Source: Tissierella sp. P1 (GTDB lineage Bacteria; Bacillota; Clostridia; Tissierellales; Tissierellaceae). Taken from it: 64,000 nucleotides of DNA. Shown here one piece after another: positions 1 to 9,026 of this stretch (the first letter of the stretch is position 1; every line of letters begins with the position of its first letter). The DNA lies in the NCBI RefSeq assembly GCF_002266425.1, contig NZ_NPMN01000005.1:113661-177660 (forward strand). Reading direction: 5' to 3'. The notes beneath the pieces are model-generated. The model did no database searches and was not told where the DNA came from. It was given only the letters and a program-made list of their open reading frames with translations. Made by a program: the position numbers and the translations under genes.

Positions 1-1
1 A

Positions 2-331
2 ATCATTACATTACAGCAATATAAAGAGATTACAGATAAGTTTATAAAAAGATTATTAGATAGTGGAATTGAAATACTGGACATATTCTACTGTCCACAT
101 TCTAAAGAAGAAAACTGTAACTGTATGAAACCCAAAGATGGAATGATAAAAATGGCATTAGAAAAATATCCAGAAATAGATCTAGAAAATTCTTTTATAG
201 TTGGAGATTCCTTGTGTGATGTTCAATTAGGAGAAAGGTTAGGGATAAAGACATTTGGTATAAGATTAGACAAGTCTAAAGGAAAAACAATAAAAATAGA
301 TTCTATAAAAGATATAGTTAAATATTTATAA
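2..331 (+). CDS. HAD-IIIA family phosphatase (GmhB/histidinol-phosphatase type), 5'-truncated by the window edge
   Basis: Only the C-terminal ~109 codons are inside the window; the frame is open from base 2. The visible part has the zinc-binding loop typical of GmhB-like HAD phosphatases (CPH followed by CNC, then KPKDGMI) and the fourth HAD motif GDSLCDVQLG, whose acidic residues bind Mg2+. Family members dephosphorylate small sugar or histidinol phosphates in the cytosol; which substrate is used here cannot be told. The nucleophile DxD motif lies upstream of the window. The family is clear, the exact function is not. Confidence 0.8.
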   Translation: MITLQQYKEITDKFIKRLLDSGIEILDIFYCPHSKEENCNCMKPKDGMIKMALEKYPEIDLENSFIVGDSLCDVQLGERLGIKTFGIRLDKSKGKTIKIDSIKDIVKYL

Positions 332-380
332 ATATATTTCACAATAAAGTGGTTAGGAGAAATGATTAAAGGGGGATTAT

Positions 381-791
381 ATGAAAGCTATAGACCATTT
401 AAACAGATATGTTTCAAATGTAGATAAGTTTATTGATTTTTATAGGGATGTTCTTGACTATGAATTAATCGATAAAGGTATAAAAGGAAATGGGAAGAAC
501 TATGCAATTCTTAAGGGTGATGGACATGAACTATTTATTTCTGAAAAAGATAATTTTATAGTAGAAACAGAGCAAAATTTCAGACATATTGGTTATTTTA
601 TTGAAAATGTAGATGAACTTTTGCAAAAGTTAAAATTAAAAGGATATGTAGATCAAGAGCAGGAAATTATAGTGAAACCATTTTCAAGGCAGTTTTATAT
701 AAAAGATCCAGATGGCTTTGAAATAGACTTAATTCAATGGACAGATAAGAATAAATTCTATCATTATTTAAAAGATAAAAATATAAAATAA
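381..791 (+). CDS. VOC (glyoxalase/bleomycin-resistance) family protein
   Basis: A 136-residue single VOC-fold protein. It starts with the typical MKAIDHLNRYVSNVDKFIDFY strand-helix and ends with a DPDGFEIDLIQW strand that supplies the C-terminal metal-ligand glutamate seen in glyoxalase-type enzymes; His6 is a likely N-terminal metal ligand. The start ATG follows a GGGGGAT ribosome site. Proteins of this family bind or modify small electrophiles or antibiotics (glyoxalase I, fosfomycin thiol transferase, bleomycin binding); the substrate cannot be assigned. It lies alone between a phosphatase and a hydrolase. Confidence 0.8.
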   Translation: MKAIDHLNRYVSNVDKFIDFYRDVLDYELIDKGIKGNGKNYAILKGDGHELFISEKDNFIVETEQNFRHIGYFIENVDELLQKLKLKGYVDQEQEIIVKPFSRQFYIKDPDGFEIDLIQWTDKNKFYHYLKDKNIK

Positions 792-822
792 GTATTGGCA
801 GAAATTACATACATAATAAAAA

Positions 823-847
823 TAAGAAGATATCAAGAATCTTCTTA
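823..847. other. 9-bp inverted repeat between the VOC and hydrolase genes
   Basis: TAAGAAGAT and ATCTTCTTA pair around a 7-base loop just before the hydrolase ribosome site. No T-run follows, so it is not a convincing terminator; it may be a weak mRNA hairpin at the 5' end of the hydrolase message. Confidence 0.3.
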
Positions 848-869
848 AGGTAAATGGAGTGTTAAGTTT

Positions 870-1916
870 ATGAAATTATTAAGAAAAACAGTAATAGTAG
901 TTTTAATGATATCTATACTAATCATATTACTTTTACCAAATAGGACACCGAAGATTGAGGGTGAAAATAGTGTAGCAATTATAGAAAAAATTAAATTAGG
1001 CGGATTAGAACAAGCTATCTTAGTAAGAGGAAAGGATATCTCTAATCCAGTTCTACTCTTTTTGCATGGAGGACCTGGTTATCCTCAGATATCATTTGCT
1101 CGTAAATATGAAAAAAAGCTAGAAAATAACTTCGTCGTTGTCAACTGGGATCAAAGAGGTTCTGGTATGTCTTACTCATCTAATATTCCAAAAGAGTCTA
1201 TGAATAGAGATCAGTTTATAGAAGATACAAAAGAGCTTATTGACTATCTATGTGAAAAGTATGAAAAAGAAAAGATATATCTAGTAGGACATTCTTGGGG
1301 AACAGAACTTGGTTTGTATGTAGTAGATAAATATCCAGAAAAAGTAGCTGCCTTTATAAGTATTGGCCAAGTTGTTAATGGAATAGAAAGTGAAGTGATT
1401 TCATATGATTATGTTCTAGAAATGGCTAATAAGAATAAGGATCAAAAAGCCCTAGATGATTTAATGAGAATTGGAGAGCCGCCTTATAAGAATACTGTTA
1501 ATGATACTGCAGCACAGAGAAAATGGCTATCTAAATATGGAGGAGTGGAAAGAAAAGTAGATACATTAAGAGATATTATTTTAGGCAGCATATTCTCATC
1601 TGAATATACTGGAATAGATGGAATAAAATTTACTTTAGGTAATAAATTTTCTGCGGATACAATGTGGGGTCATAATAAGGATTTAGATTTCATTAGAGAT
1701 ATCCCAGAAGTAAAAGTACCTATTTACTTTTGTGCAGGTAGATACGATTATAACACCCCCTCTGTGCTGATTGAAGAATACTATAATGAGATAATAGCAC
1801 CTAAAAAAGAATTGATATGGTTTGAAGAGTCAGCACATTTTCCAAATTTTGAGGAATATGAAAAGTTTAATGAGCTAGTTATACGAATAAAAGATGAGAC
1901 AGAAAAAGGAAATTGA
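870..1916 (+). CDS. membrane-anchored alpha/beta hydrolase, proline-iminopeptidase-like
   Basis: 348 residues. An N-terminal hydrophobic stretch (residues about 5-24) is a membrane anchor or signal. The hydrolase fold shows the oxyanion motif HGGPGYP, the NWDQRGSGMS strand and the nucleophile elbow GHSWG; the late D in CAGRYDYNTP and the H in ESAHFPNF complete the triad. The HGGPG motif and DQRGSG are characteristic of the prolyl aminopeptidase/S33 branch. The likely role is hydrolysis of an amide or ester outside or at the membrane; substrate unknown. Confidence 0.8.
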   Translation: MKLLRKTVIVVLMISILIILLLPNRTPKIEGENSVAIIEKIKLGGLEQAILVRGKDISNPVLLFLHGGPGYPQISFARKYEKKLENNFVVVNWDQRGSGMSYSSNIPKESMNRDQFIEDTKELIDYLCEKYEKEKIYLVGHSWGTELGLYVVDKYPEKVAAFISIGQVVNGIESEVISYDYVLEMANKNKDQKALDDLMRIGEPPYKNTVNDTAAQRKWLSKYGGVERKVDTLRDIILGSIFSSEYTGIDGIKFTLGNKFSADTMWGHNKDLDFIRDIPEVKVPIYFCAGRYDYNTPSVLIEEYYNEIIAPKKELIWFEESAHFPNFEEYEKFNELVIRIKDETEKGN

Positions 1917-1918
1917 TT

Positions 1919-1975
1919 ATGGAAATGAAGATTATTTTTAGAGAATTAAAAGACAGTGATATGAATGAAGTATAA
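1919..1975 (+). pseudogene. possible remnant of a GNAT gene start (18 codons)
   Basis: A short frame, ending in TAA, encodes MEMKIIFRELKDSDMNEV, which resembles the first strand and helix of GNAT acetyltransferases (FRELKDSDM). It has no ribosome site of its own and stops at once, then a new gene begins. It looks like a leftover of a deleted acetyltransferase rather than a working gene; similarity over so few residues is weak. Confidence 0.3.
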
Positions 1976-1994
1976 TATAAAGGGGTGTTTATGA

Positions 1995-2987
1995 GTGAAT
2001 AAAGAATTTACATTTGCACGTATCGGCTATGTTTATATACCAACTTCAAATATTGATGAATCTATAGAGTGGTATACTCGTAATTTAAGCTTTAAATTGA
2101 TGGACAAGTTTATAGATCGTGGATCATTTTTAGCTGTGTTACATCATCCCTATAAGAATTCTATAGCATTATTATTAATAGAGACTGAAGATGATAAAAG
2201 AATGGAAATATTACGTAATGGGAAGCCGTTTCCTATTATGGCTATAAATTGTCCAGATATTGAATATACTTATAATTATTTGAAAGGTAATGGAGTTGTA
2301 GTTGAAGATATACAGATACTTGGGGATGGAGAGGCAAAATATTTTTATTTCAGAGATAACCAAAATAATTTCTTAGAAGCAGCATGGTCTATTTGGGATC
2401 CAAAAGATGAAATAAAAGAAGATTTCTCAAGTGAAGCAAATGAATACATATTTGAATCCCCTAGATTAGGATTTAGGATGTGGAATGAATCAGATAGAGC
2501 ATTATTTGCGAAAATGAATGATAGTAAGGAAGTAATGAGATACTTTCCAAAGACTTTAGATTCTAAAGAAACAGATGACTTTCTTAATAGGGTACAAGAA
2601 CATTTCAAGGAAAATGGATATGGCTTATGGGCAGTAGAATTAAAAGATACTAAGGACTTTATAGGATTTATAGGATTATTAACTGCAACTTTTGAGGCAG
2701 ATTTTACACCATGTGTTGAGATAGGTTGGAGACTAGATAATAAATACTGGAATAAGGGGTATGCAACAGAAGGAGCTAAGGCATGTTTAGAGTATGGATT
2801 TAATAAATTGAATTTAGATACCATATATTCTTTTACAGCACAAATAAACAAACCCTCTGAAAATGTTATGAAGAAAATAGGTCTAAAGAAAGTTGGAGAA
2901 TTTAAGCATCCAAGGGTAGAAGACAGTAGCTTATTGAAACCTCATGTTCTATATAAAATAGACAAGGATGAATATGAAGGAATTTAA
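1995..2987 (+). CDS. VOC-GNAT fusion protein
   Basis: 330 residues in two domains. Residues about 6-135 form a VOC fold (FARIGYVYIPTSNIDESIEWY to the FRDNQNNFLEAAW strand). Residues about 150-325 form a RimJ/RimL-type GNAT acetyltransferase (SPRLGFRMWNESD, ELKDTKDFIGFIGL, EIGWRLDNKYWNKGYATEG, which holds the acetyl-CoA binding segment, and NKPSENVMKKIGLKKVGEF). The GTG at 1995 follows AGGGGTG; the ATG four bases upstream runs into a stop. The fusion suggests binding of a small molecule by the VOC part and N-acetylation by the GNAT part, perhaps toxin or antibiotic modification. That role is inference. Confidence 0.8.
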   Translation: MNKEFTFARIGYVYIPTSNIDESIEWYTRNLSFKLMDKFIDRGSFLAVLHHPYKNSIALLLIETEDDKRMEILRNGKPFPIMAINCPDIEYTYNYLKGNGVVVEDIQILGDGEAKYFYFRDNQNNFLEAAWSIWDPKDEIKEDFSSEANEYIFESPRLGFRMWNESDRALFAKMNDSKEVMRYFPKTLDSKETDDFLNRVQEHFKENGYGLWAVELKDTKDFIGFIGLLTATFEADFTPCVEIGWRLDNKYWNKGYATEGAKACLEYGFNKLNLDTIYSFTAQINKPSENVMKKIGLKKVGEFKHPRVEDSSLLKPHVLYKIDKDEYEGI

Positions 2988-3024
2988 AGATAAAAACTTA
3001 TAATAAAAGGGAGAGGTTTTATAT
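2937..3024 (+). repeat. GNAT 3'-end repeat, copy 1
   Basis: The last codons of the VOC-GNAT gene plus the following ribosome site and ATG (…PHVLYKIDKDEYEGI, then ACTTATAATAAAAGGGAGAG) are matched by a second copy at 9027-9112. The two copies bracket the membrane-protein gene and the two-component/ABC module between them. Confidence 0.7.
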
Positions 3025-3155
3025 GAATATTAAAAAGATACTATTGACAGGCATTATTAGTTTGACAAAACGATAAAATGAATGATGTTGTCATATTAAA
3101 TGATATTCCTAATGCAACAGGGAGTTCACTATATAGATATAGGATTGGCAAATAA
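3023..3155 (+). pseudogene. decayed short coding remnants
   Basis: After a good ribosome site an ATG opens a 17-codon frame (MNIKKILLTGIISLTKR) that stops at 3076. A second 25-codon frame starts at 3078 without a clear ribosome site. The first looks like the beginning of a secreted or membrane protein. The stretch is probably debris of a deleted gene; no family could be recognised. Confidence 0.35.
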
Positions 3156-3183
3156 AGTGTATGACTGGAGGAGATACTAATAA

Positions 3184-3504
3184 ATGGTTGATAAGGTATC
3201 TTTAAAAGATAGAGCTATTTATATTATATGTATAGTATTTTTAACTTTGGATTTAACCAGTTCTAATGTGATTTGGGCTAGCGAGATAGGCTATTACATA
3301 CAAATAGTAGCTAGAATAATTGCATGTATTGGTTTTGCTATTATAGTTATATTGGATTTAGTAGATTCAAGTAGAAAATTAAAGAATAGGGAAAATTTAT
3401 ATAGTAAAAAACAAATTTTTAAAATAGTATCTTCGGTACTAATAGACTTTATAATACTTATTATTTTTGTCATGACCACTTATAAAAGAGCTGTCTCAAA
3501 ATAA
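3184..3504 (+). CDS. small membrane protein of unknown function
   Basis: 106 residues with three predicted membrane segments (about residues 10-27, 34-56 and 80-100), the last two separated by a charged loop rich in K, R and N. The ATG follows GGAGGAGA-like sequence. No family motif is recognised. The 3' end overlaps a terminator hairpin, so this is probably the last gene of a short transcript. Confidence 0.6.
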   Translation: MVDKVSLKDRAIYIICIVFLTLDLTSSNVIWASEIGYYIQIVARIIACIGFAIIVILDLVDSSRKLKNRENLYSKKQIFKIVSSVLIDFIILIIFVMTTYKRAVSK

Positions 3505-3522
3505 AATTTTGGACAGCTCTTT
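3485..3522 (+). terminator. Rho-independent terminator
   Basis: AAAGAGCTGTC and GACAGCTCTTT form an 11-bp stem around a 16-base AT-rich loop. The left arm lies inside the last codons of the small membrane protein. Confidence 0.75.
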
Positions 3523-3931
3523 GTTAAAGATGACCATCCGTGTATATAAATAATATTTATCCAAATAAAAAGAGTGAAACCTTGTAGAAAAGATATTAAA
3601 TCTATGTGACTCTATATGGATATACTGACTTATTACAATATAATTATCAATAAGTTTTAATTATGGTTTTATATTTTAATAATGGGAAATGATATGTGTT
3701 TAATTAAATAGATATTATAATTTGGCTATCAAGAAGAAATTATAAAAGATATAATAAGATTATTAATGGTAAGCATCATACAAATAGGTATTATGTTACA
3801 TTATTTATTTTACATACTGTTATAAAGGTGATAAGGTAAAAAAGATATATTTCTATATTATGACTACAAAATAAAATTAATAGGATACAGATAACATATT
3901 CTTGAGTTTTTAAAAAGGGAGAGAAATAGCA
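3523..3931. other. intergenic AT-rich stretch upstream of the response regulator
   Basis: About 400 bp with no credible reading frame. It probably holds the promoter of the downstream two-component/ABC module, but I could not pick a convincing -35/-10 pair. A ribosome site AAAGGGAGAG precedes the ATG at 3932. Confidence 0.4.
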
Positions 3932-4618
3932 ATGGAAAACATATTATTAGTTGAAGATGATTTGAATTTAATTGATGGTTTAGAGTATTCTTTTAGAAAA
4001 AATGGGTTTAATATTGATGTTGCGAGAACTGTAAAGGAAGCCCTTTTTCTATACGAAGATCAGAAATATGATCTTCTAGTTTTGGATTTAACTTTGCCAG
4101 ATGGTACAGGATTCGAAATTTGTAAAAAAGTACGTCTTACCTCAACTGTTCCAATTATTTTTTTAACTGCTTCTGACGAAGAAGTGAATATTGTCATGGG
4201 ATTAGATATAGGCGGAGACGATTATATCATAAAGCCGTTTAAATTAAACGAACTAATTTCTAGAATAAAAGCATTGTTACGTAGAGCGAACTCATTTCAA
4301 GGGGAGGCTAGTATAGTATCTTCTAATGATATTACTATTGAGTTTTTGAACAATCGTGCTTTGAAAAATGGGGAAGTATTGGATCTAACTGTAGCTGAAT
4401 ACAAACTACTTAGCTTACTTATGAAAAATTCAAATATAACTTTAACACGAGAGACCATACTTAATAAATTGTGGGATGGAGATGGCGATTTTATAGATGA
4501 TAATACACTTTCTGTCTATATCCGTAGGCTACGCTGTAAAATTGAGAGGGATTCAAACTATCCTAAAATGATTCTCACTGTACGAGGTATTGGCTATAAA
4601 TGGAATGTAGTCAGATAA
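3932..4618 (+). CDS. OmpR-family response regulator
   Basis: 228 residues. The N-terminal receiver domain (about 1-115) has the acidic pair in LLVEDDLNL, the phospho-acceptor Asp in LLVLDLTLPDG, the Thr in IIFLTAS and the Lys in YIIKPF. The C-terminal winged-helix domain (about 130-227) carries the typical LTVAEYKLL and VYIRRLRCKIE stretches and ends VRGIGYKW. It is followed by a kinase and an ABC transporter, the arrangement used for sensing and resisting cell-wall-active peptides. It most likely activates the downstream ABC genes. Confidence 0.92.
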   Translation: MENILLVEDDLNLIDGLEYSFRKNGFNIDVARTVKEALFLYEDQKYDLLVLDLTLPDGTGFEICKKVRLTSTVPIIFLTASDEEVNIVMGLDIGGDDYIIKPFKLNELISRIKALLRRANSFQGEASIVSSNDITIEFLNNRALKNGEVLDLTVAEYKLLSLLMKNSNITLTRETILNKLWDGDGDFIDDNTLSVYIRRLRCKIERDSNYPKMILTVRGIGYKWNVVR

Positions 4619-4632
4619 GGAGGGTTTTGTAT

Positions 4633-5877
4633 ATGAAGTTACTCACGAATAAAGATATCCGCCAGCTCTTTCATCATATTATGGTTATTATAATATTAGC
4701 TTTATTTTTTTGTTTACTTCTTTCACAAATGGTTATTCATGATTTTAAAACAGAAGTGTTTACTTATAATTATAAGGTTGCAGGATATCTATTGAAACAT
4801 GGAATAAATCCCTCCTATATTTCTTCTGCATTTGTAGGTTCAAAAACAGAAGAAGAAATTTTAGCAGGCAAAGATTTCTTGGACACATTAGGGTATGGAG
4901 TAGATATGAATAATAGGTTATTTTCAGATGGAAATATGCTTCTTCGGAAATATAAGATATATTTTATTTCATTTGTAGCAATGTTTGGAGCACTGATTAT
5001 AAGTGTTTTTTTTCTATACTTTAAACGCCAGCATAATACTATTGAAAAAGCTAATACTGCAATGAATGCTTTTATGGCTGGTGATGCAACAATACGTATT
5101 GACAGCAATGAAGAGGGGAGTTTATATAAATTGTTTGCTTCTATCAATTCAATGACTACTTCTCTAAATGCACATTTTGAAAGGGAAAAAAATACTAAGA
5201 ATTTTTTAAAAAATATGATTACAGATATATCTCATCAATTAAAAACACCTCTTGCTGCTTTGAAAATGTATAATGAAATTATTAAGGATGAAAGTGGAAA
5301 TGAGGAAACCGTAAAAAAATTTATTACTAAAACAGAAAATGCTTTAGAACGGATGGAAATTTTAATTCAAAATCTTTTAAAAATTGCAAAACTGGATACA
5401 GGAGCTATTATACTTGATAAAAGGAAAGCAGATGTTTCCTTGCTTGTGCAAAAATTAGCTTATAGTTTTGAGACCAGAGGAAGTCAGGAACAAAAAAGTA
5501 TTATATTGAATGGTCCTAATCATGTTGCTCTTTACTGCGATGTGAATTGGATAATGGAGGCAATAGGAAACATTGTCAAAAATGCACTGGATCATATGGA
5601 AGAAGGAGGAAAAGTTGAAATATCATGGGAGGAAACTCCTGTTCTTATAAAAATTACTATAAAAGATAATGGTAAGGGTATTCATCCTGAGGACATTCAT
5701 CATATTTTTAAGCGTTTTTATCGAAGTCGTTTTTCACAGGATATTCAGGGTATTGGATTAGGATTATCTTTAGCAAAATCAATTGTAGAAGCTCACAATG
5801 GTACTATTACTGTAGATAGTACATTAGGGAAAGGTAGTCTTTTTACACTTGATTTTTTGAAACTTACAAATATGTAA
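4633..5877 (+). CDS. sensor histidine kinase of the peptide-resistance type
   Basis: 414 residues, starting at the ATG 8 bases after AAGGAGGG rather than at the earlier in-frame codon. Two membrane segments (about 12-35 and 104-130) enclose a ~70-residue extracellular loop; a HAMP-like linker follows. The H-box is DISHQLKTPLAAL. The N box (NIVKNALDHM), the G1 box (DNGKGI) and GLGLSLAKSIVEAHNG make up the ATPase domain. It pairs with the regulator immediately upstream. Its ligand is unknown; the neighbouring ABC transporter suggests an antimicrobial peptide. Confidence 0.9.
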   Translation: MKLLTNKDIRQLFHHIMVIIILALFFCLLLSQMVIHDFKTEVFTYNYKVAGYLLKHGINPSYISSAFVGSKTEEEILAGKDFLDTLGYGVDMNNRLFSDGNMLLRKYKIYFISFVAMFGALIISVFFLYFKRQHNTIEKANTAMNAFMAGDATIRIDSNEEGSLYKLFASINSMTTSLNAHFEREKNTKNFLKNMITDISHQLKTPLAALKMYNEIIKDESGNEETVKKFITKTENALERMEILIQNLLKIAKLDTGAIILDKRKADVSLLVQKLAYSFETRGSQEQKSIILNGPNHVALYCDVNWIMEAIGNIVKNALDHMEEGGKVEISWEETPVLIKITIKDNGKGIHPEDIHHIFKRFYRSRFSQDIQGIGLGLSLAKSIVEAHNGTITVDSTLGKGSLFTLDFLKLTNM

Positions 5878-5946
5878 GTTGGAATTCACCTTAAAGTAAG
5901 ATATATATGATATTTTGGTGTTAGCAACTAGAAAGGTGGTATAAAG

Positions 5947-6630
5947 ATGAATTTATTAGAGGTACAAAATTTATGTAAAACTTTCGGGAGTGGAGATACC
6001 AAAGTAGAAGCACTTAAAAATGTATCTTTTTCAGTATCAAAAGGTGAATTTGTTGCGGTAGTTGGAGAATCAGGCTCAGGTAAAAGTACACTTTTAAATG
6101 CAATTGGTGCACTAGATACACTAACTTTAGGAAAGGTGTTTATTGATGGAAAAGATATCTTCTCTATGAAAGAGGAAAAATTAACAATTTTTCGTCGTCG
6201 TAATATTGGCTTTATTTTTCAGGCTTATAATTTGATTCCAGAACTTAATGTGGAGCAGAATATTATTTTCCCTTTACTTTTGGACTATCAAAAACCAGAT
6301 AATGCATATGTTGAAGAAATTTTAGATGTGCTGGGTTTACAGAGTAGAAGGAAACATTTACCTAGACAGCTTTCTGGTGGACAGCAGCAACGAGTTGCAA
6401 TCGGAAGAGCATTGATTACTCATCCGATGTTGATTTTAGCAGATGAGCCTACTGGAAATCTAGATAGCAAAAACAGCAAAGATGTTATTTTACTGCTAAA
6501 AGCTGCTGCTTTACGATATCAGCAGACTATTTTGATGATTACTCATAATCAAAATATAGCTTCTGCTGCTGACCGAGTATTGAAGGTTTCAGACGGTGTG
6601 CTAACTGATCTGGGGGTGCAGAGAGAATGA
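5947..6630 (+). CDS. ABC transporter ATP-binding protein, MacB/LolD/BceA type
   Basis: 227 residues with Walker A GESGSGKST, Q-loop in IGFIFQAYNLIPELNVEQNI, signature LSGGQQQR, Walker B ILADEPTGNLDS and the switch His in MITHN. The IFQAYNL and DEPTGNLDS forms mark the MacB/LolD/BceA group, which powers FtsX-type permeases. It sits downstream of the kinase and overlaps the permease start by 4 bases, so the two are translationally coupled. Probable role: removal of peptide antibiotics from the membrane or their target. Confidence 0.92.
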   Translation: MNLLEVQNLCKTFGSGDTKVEALKNVSFSVSKGEFVAVVGESGSGKSTLLNAIGALDTLTLGKVFIDGKDIFSMKEEKLTIFRRRNIGFIFQAYNLIPELNVEQNIIFPLLLDYQKPDNAYVEEILDVLGLQSRRKHLPRQLSGGQQQRVAIGRALITHPMLILADEPTGNLDSKNSKDVILLLKAAALRYQQTILMITHNQNIASAADRVLKVSDGVLTDLGVQRE

Positions 6631-8957
6631 AAAGCTATCTTAATTTAGTGGGAGAATACGCAAAGGTCCATAAGAAAAAGAATCGCATTACGATTACATG
6701 TATTGTAATTGCTGTATGTTTGGTTACAGCAATCTTTGGTATGGCTGATATGGAAGTTCGAACTAGAAAGATAAGTGCTATAAAAGAGTATGGTAATTTT
6801 CATATTAGTATTAAGAACATAGATGACGAAACTGCAAAACTGATTGATAATCGTGCAGATGTAGGGAATTCTGGATGGGTACAGAGAGTTCATGATGGTA
6901 CGTTGAAAGGAAAGTCATTAGCGGTGATGGGGGGTGAAGAATCAATTTCCCGTGAGATGGGAATTGATATTGAGGAGGGGCGATTTCCCCAAAATGTTAA
7001 TGAAGCTTTATTTGATAGACAGGCTATGGAGCAGTTTGATTTCTCTTTAGGAGACACTGTTTCTGTAACTTTGTCAGATGAAAAAGTTAATAAATATATC
7101 ATTGTTGGCGTTTATGGAGACTTTGCACAACTTAAGAGTCAAGATAGTCATGGGCTTTATTTATCAAATGAAGGAATACGAGAAATTGCGGATAATACAG
7201 ACGGAAGTCGCTATTATGTTCAATTCAAAAAAGGTGTCAATATACGAAGAGCAATTGATGAAATTAAGGCAAACTTTCATTTAGTAGATGAACAGGTTTC
7301 TGAAAATACTGTTCTCCTTGCGTTAGTTGGGCAGAGTCATGATAGTTATATGATGAAACTTTATATGGTTGCAGCTGTGTTGTTTGTACTAGTGCTAACT
7401 GCAGGAGTTTTTATGATTGCAAGTAGTTTCAACATAAGCATTCTTGAACGTATTCAATTCTTCGGAATGTTACGATGTCTTGGAGCATCTAAAGCACAGA
7501 TAAAAAGATTTGTATTGCTAGAGGGAATTAATTTTAGTCTCAAAGGGATTCCAATAGGATTGCTGTTAGGAATAGTCATTGTCTGGGCGTCTTCAGGATT
7601 CTTAAAATATGTAAATCCTGTCTACTTTAAAGAGATGCCCTTATTTGCCATTAGTTGGCCTAGTTTGATTGCAGGCGTTATAGTGGGTTTTGTGACAGTG
7701 ATACTCGCATCTCTTGCCCCATGTAAAAAGGCAGCTAAAGTTTCTCCGCTTAGTGCAGTAAGTGGAAACATGAATCAAAACAATGTATCACAGTCCAAAA
7801 CAGCAGCCAAAACTAATCGTATATCTGTGGACATCGCTATGGGAATTCATCATGCTTTTGCTAGTAAAAAAAATATTTTATTAATGACAGGTTCTTTTGC
7901 TATAAGTATTATTTTATTTTTATCCTTTAGTGTAATGGTCAACTTTATGCATCAGGCTCTAAAATCTCTTAGACCTTATACTCCCGATATTTCTATTATT
8001 AGTATAGATAACACCCCATCATTGGATACAGGTTTGTTTGAACAGCTAAAGAAAGATTCTAATATAAAGCGCGTTTATGGTCGTATGTTTGCGTATGATA
8101 TACCTACAGCAAGTAAGCATGGCAATGATAAAATTAATCTGATTTCCTATGAAGAAAATCAATTCAATTGGGCAAAAAAACAGCTAGTACAGGGAAGTAT
8201 TGATGAGGTAGTAAAAGGAACAGATAGTGTGCTGATTGTTTATTCAGAAGATTTGACTTGGAAACTAGGAGATTCAATTACCTTAAAATTTTCTTCAGGA
8301 GAGAAAGAGATTAAGATTGGTGGGATATTATCTGATAGTCCATTTGATAGTAATCAGGGAACACAAAACATAATCTGCTCAGAAAAGCTATTTCAAGAGC
8401 TGACTGGGGAAGAAGGATATACAATTATTGATATGCAGCTTAAAAAGGGTGTAGATAATAATGCAGTCTCCCAGATACGTAGTCTAGCAACAGCGTCTCA
8501 AATGAAGTTCTCAGATATGAGACAAAGTAATGAAGAAACTAAGGCGATATTTTATTCTTTTGCAATCTTTATTTATGGATTTTTACTCCTTATTGCCTCC
8601 ATCACAATATTTAATATCATAAACAGTATAAATATGAGTGTTGCAGGAAGAATGAATCAGTATGGCGTAATGCGAGCAGTAGGAATGTCTGGAAAACAAC
8701 TGAATCGTTTGGTACTTGCCGAAGCCAGCACTTATGCAGTTTGTGGAAGTATAACAGGATGTATTCTGGGGTTACCTTTACATCAACTTATTTTTCATTC
8801 TATGATTACATCACGTTGGGGTATTGAGTGGCAAATTCCTTTTGCTGTACTTGGTGTAATCATTATGATTACTGTTTTATCTACAATTTTGTCTGTTATT
8901 AAACCAGTAAAGAAAATTAGAAAAATGGATATTGTAAATGTTGTAAATGCACAATAA
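6627..8957 (+). CDS. FtsX-type ABC transporter permease with two FtsX domains
   Basis: 776 residues with a duplicated layout. One membrane segment near the N-terminus and an extracellular domain (about 50-235) are followed by a three-helix FtsX unit (about 245-370). A second membrane segment, extracellular domain and three-helix unit end the protein (about 655-770). Both FtsX units contain the usual GMLRCLGAS / GVMRAVGMS motifs. It is the partner of the preceding ATPase. Size and context fit a peptide-resistance or MacB-like exporter. The gene is intact, unlike its relative at 46766-49182. Confidence 0.88.
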   Translation: MKSYLNLVGEYAKVHKKKNRITITCIVIAVCLVTAIFGMADMEVRTRKISAIKEYGNFHISIKNIDDETAKLIDNRADVGNSGWVQRVHDGTLKGKSLAVMGGEESISREMGIDIEEGRFPQNVNEALFDRQAMEQFDFSLGDTVSVTLSDEKVNKYIIVGVYGDFAQLKSQDSHGLYLSNEGIREIADNTDGSRYYVQFKKGVNIRRAIDEIKANFHLVDEQVSENTVLLALVGQSHDSYMMKLYMVAAVLFVLVLTAGVFMIASSFNISILERIQFFGMLRCLGASKAQIKRFVLLEGINFSLKGIPIGLLLGIVIVWASSGFLKYVNPVYFKEMPLFAISWPSLIAGVIVGFVTVILASLAPCKKAAKVSPLSAVSGNMNQNNVSQSKTAAKTNRISVDIAMGIHHAFASKKNILLMTGSFAISIILFLSFSVMVNFMHQALKSLRPYTPDISIISIDNTPSLDTGLFEQLKKDSNIKRVYGRMFAYDIPTASKHGNDKINLISYEENQFNWAKKQLVQGSIDEVVKGTDSVLIVYSEDLTWKLGDSITLKFSSGEKEIKIGGILSDSPFDSNQGTQNIICSEKLFQELTGEEGYTIIDMQLKKGVDNNAVSQIRSLATASQMKFSDMRQSNEETKAIFYSFAIFIYGFLLLIASITIFNIINSINMSVAGRMNQYGVMRAVGMSGKQLNRLVLAEASTYAVCGSITGCILGLPLHQLIFHSMITSRWGIEWQIPFAVLGVIIMITVLSTILSVIKPVKKIRKMDIVNVVNAQ

Positions 8958-8976
8958 AATGATTTTTTCAAAAGAG

Positions 8977-9018
8977 TTTAATATTAATAGACAATTATAA
9001 TTGTCTATTAATATTAAA
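8977..9018. repeat. 42-bp perfect AT-rich palindrome
   Basis: Two 21-base arms match perfectly with no loop (left arm begins TTTAATATTAATAGACAATT). It lies 20 bp after the permease stop. It could act as a hairpin terminator in RNA, though no T-run follows, or be the scar or recombination site of an inserted element. Confidence 0.85.
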
Positions 9019-9026
9019 TCATTGAA

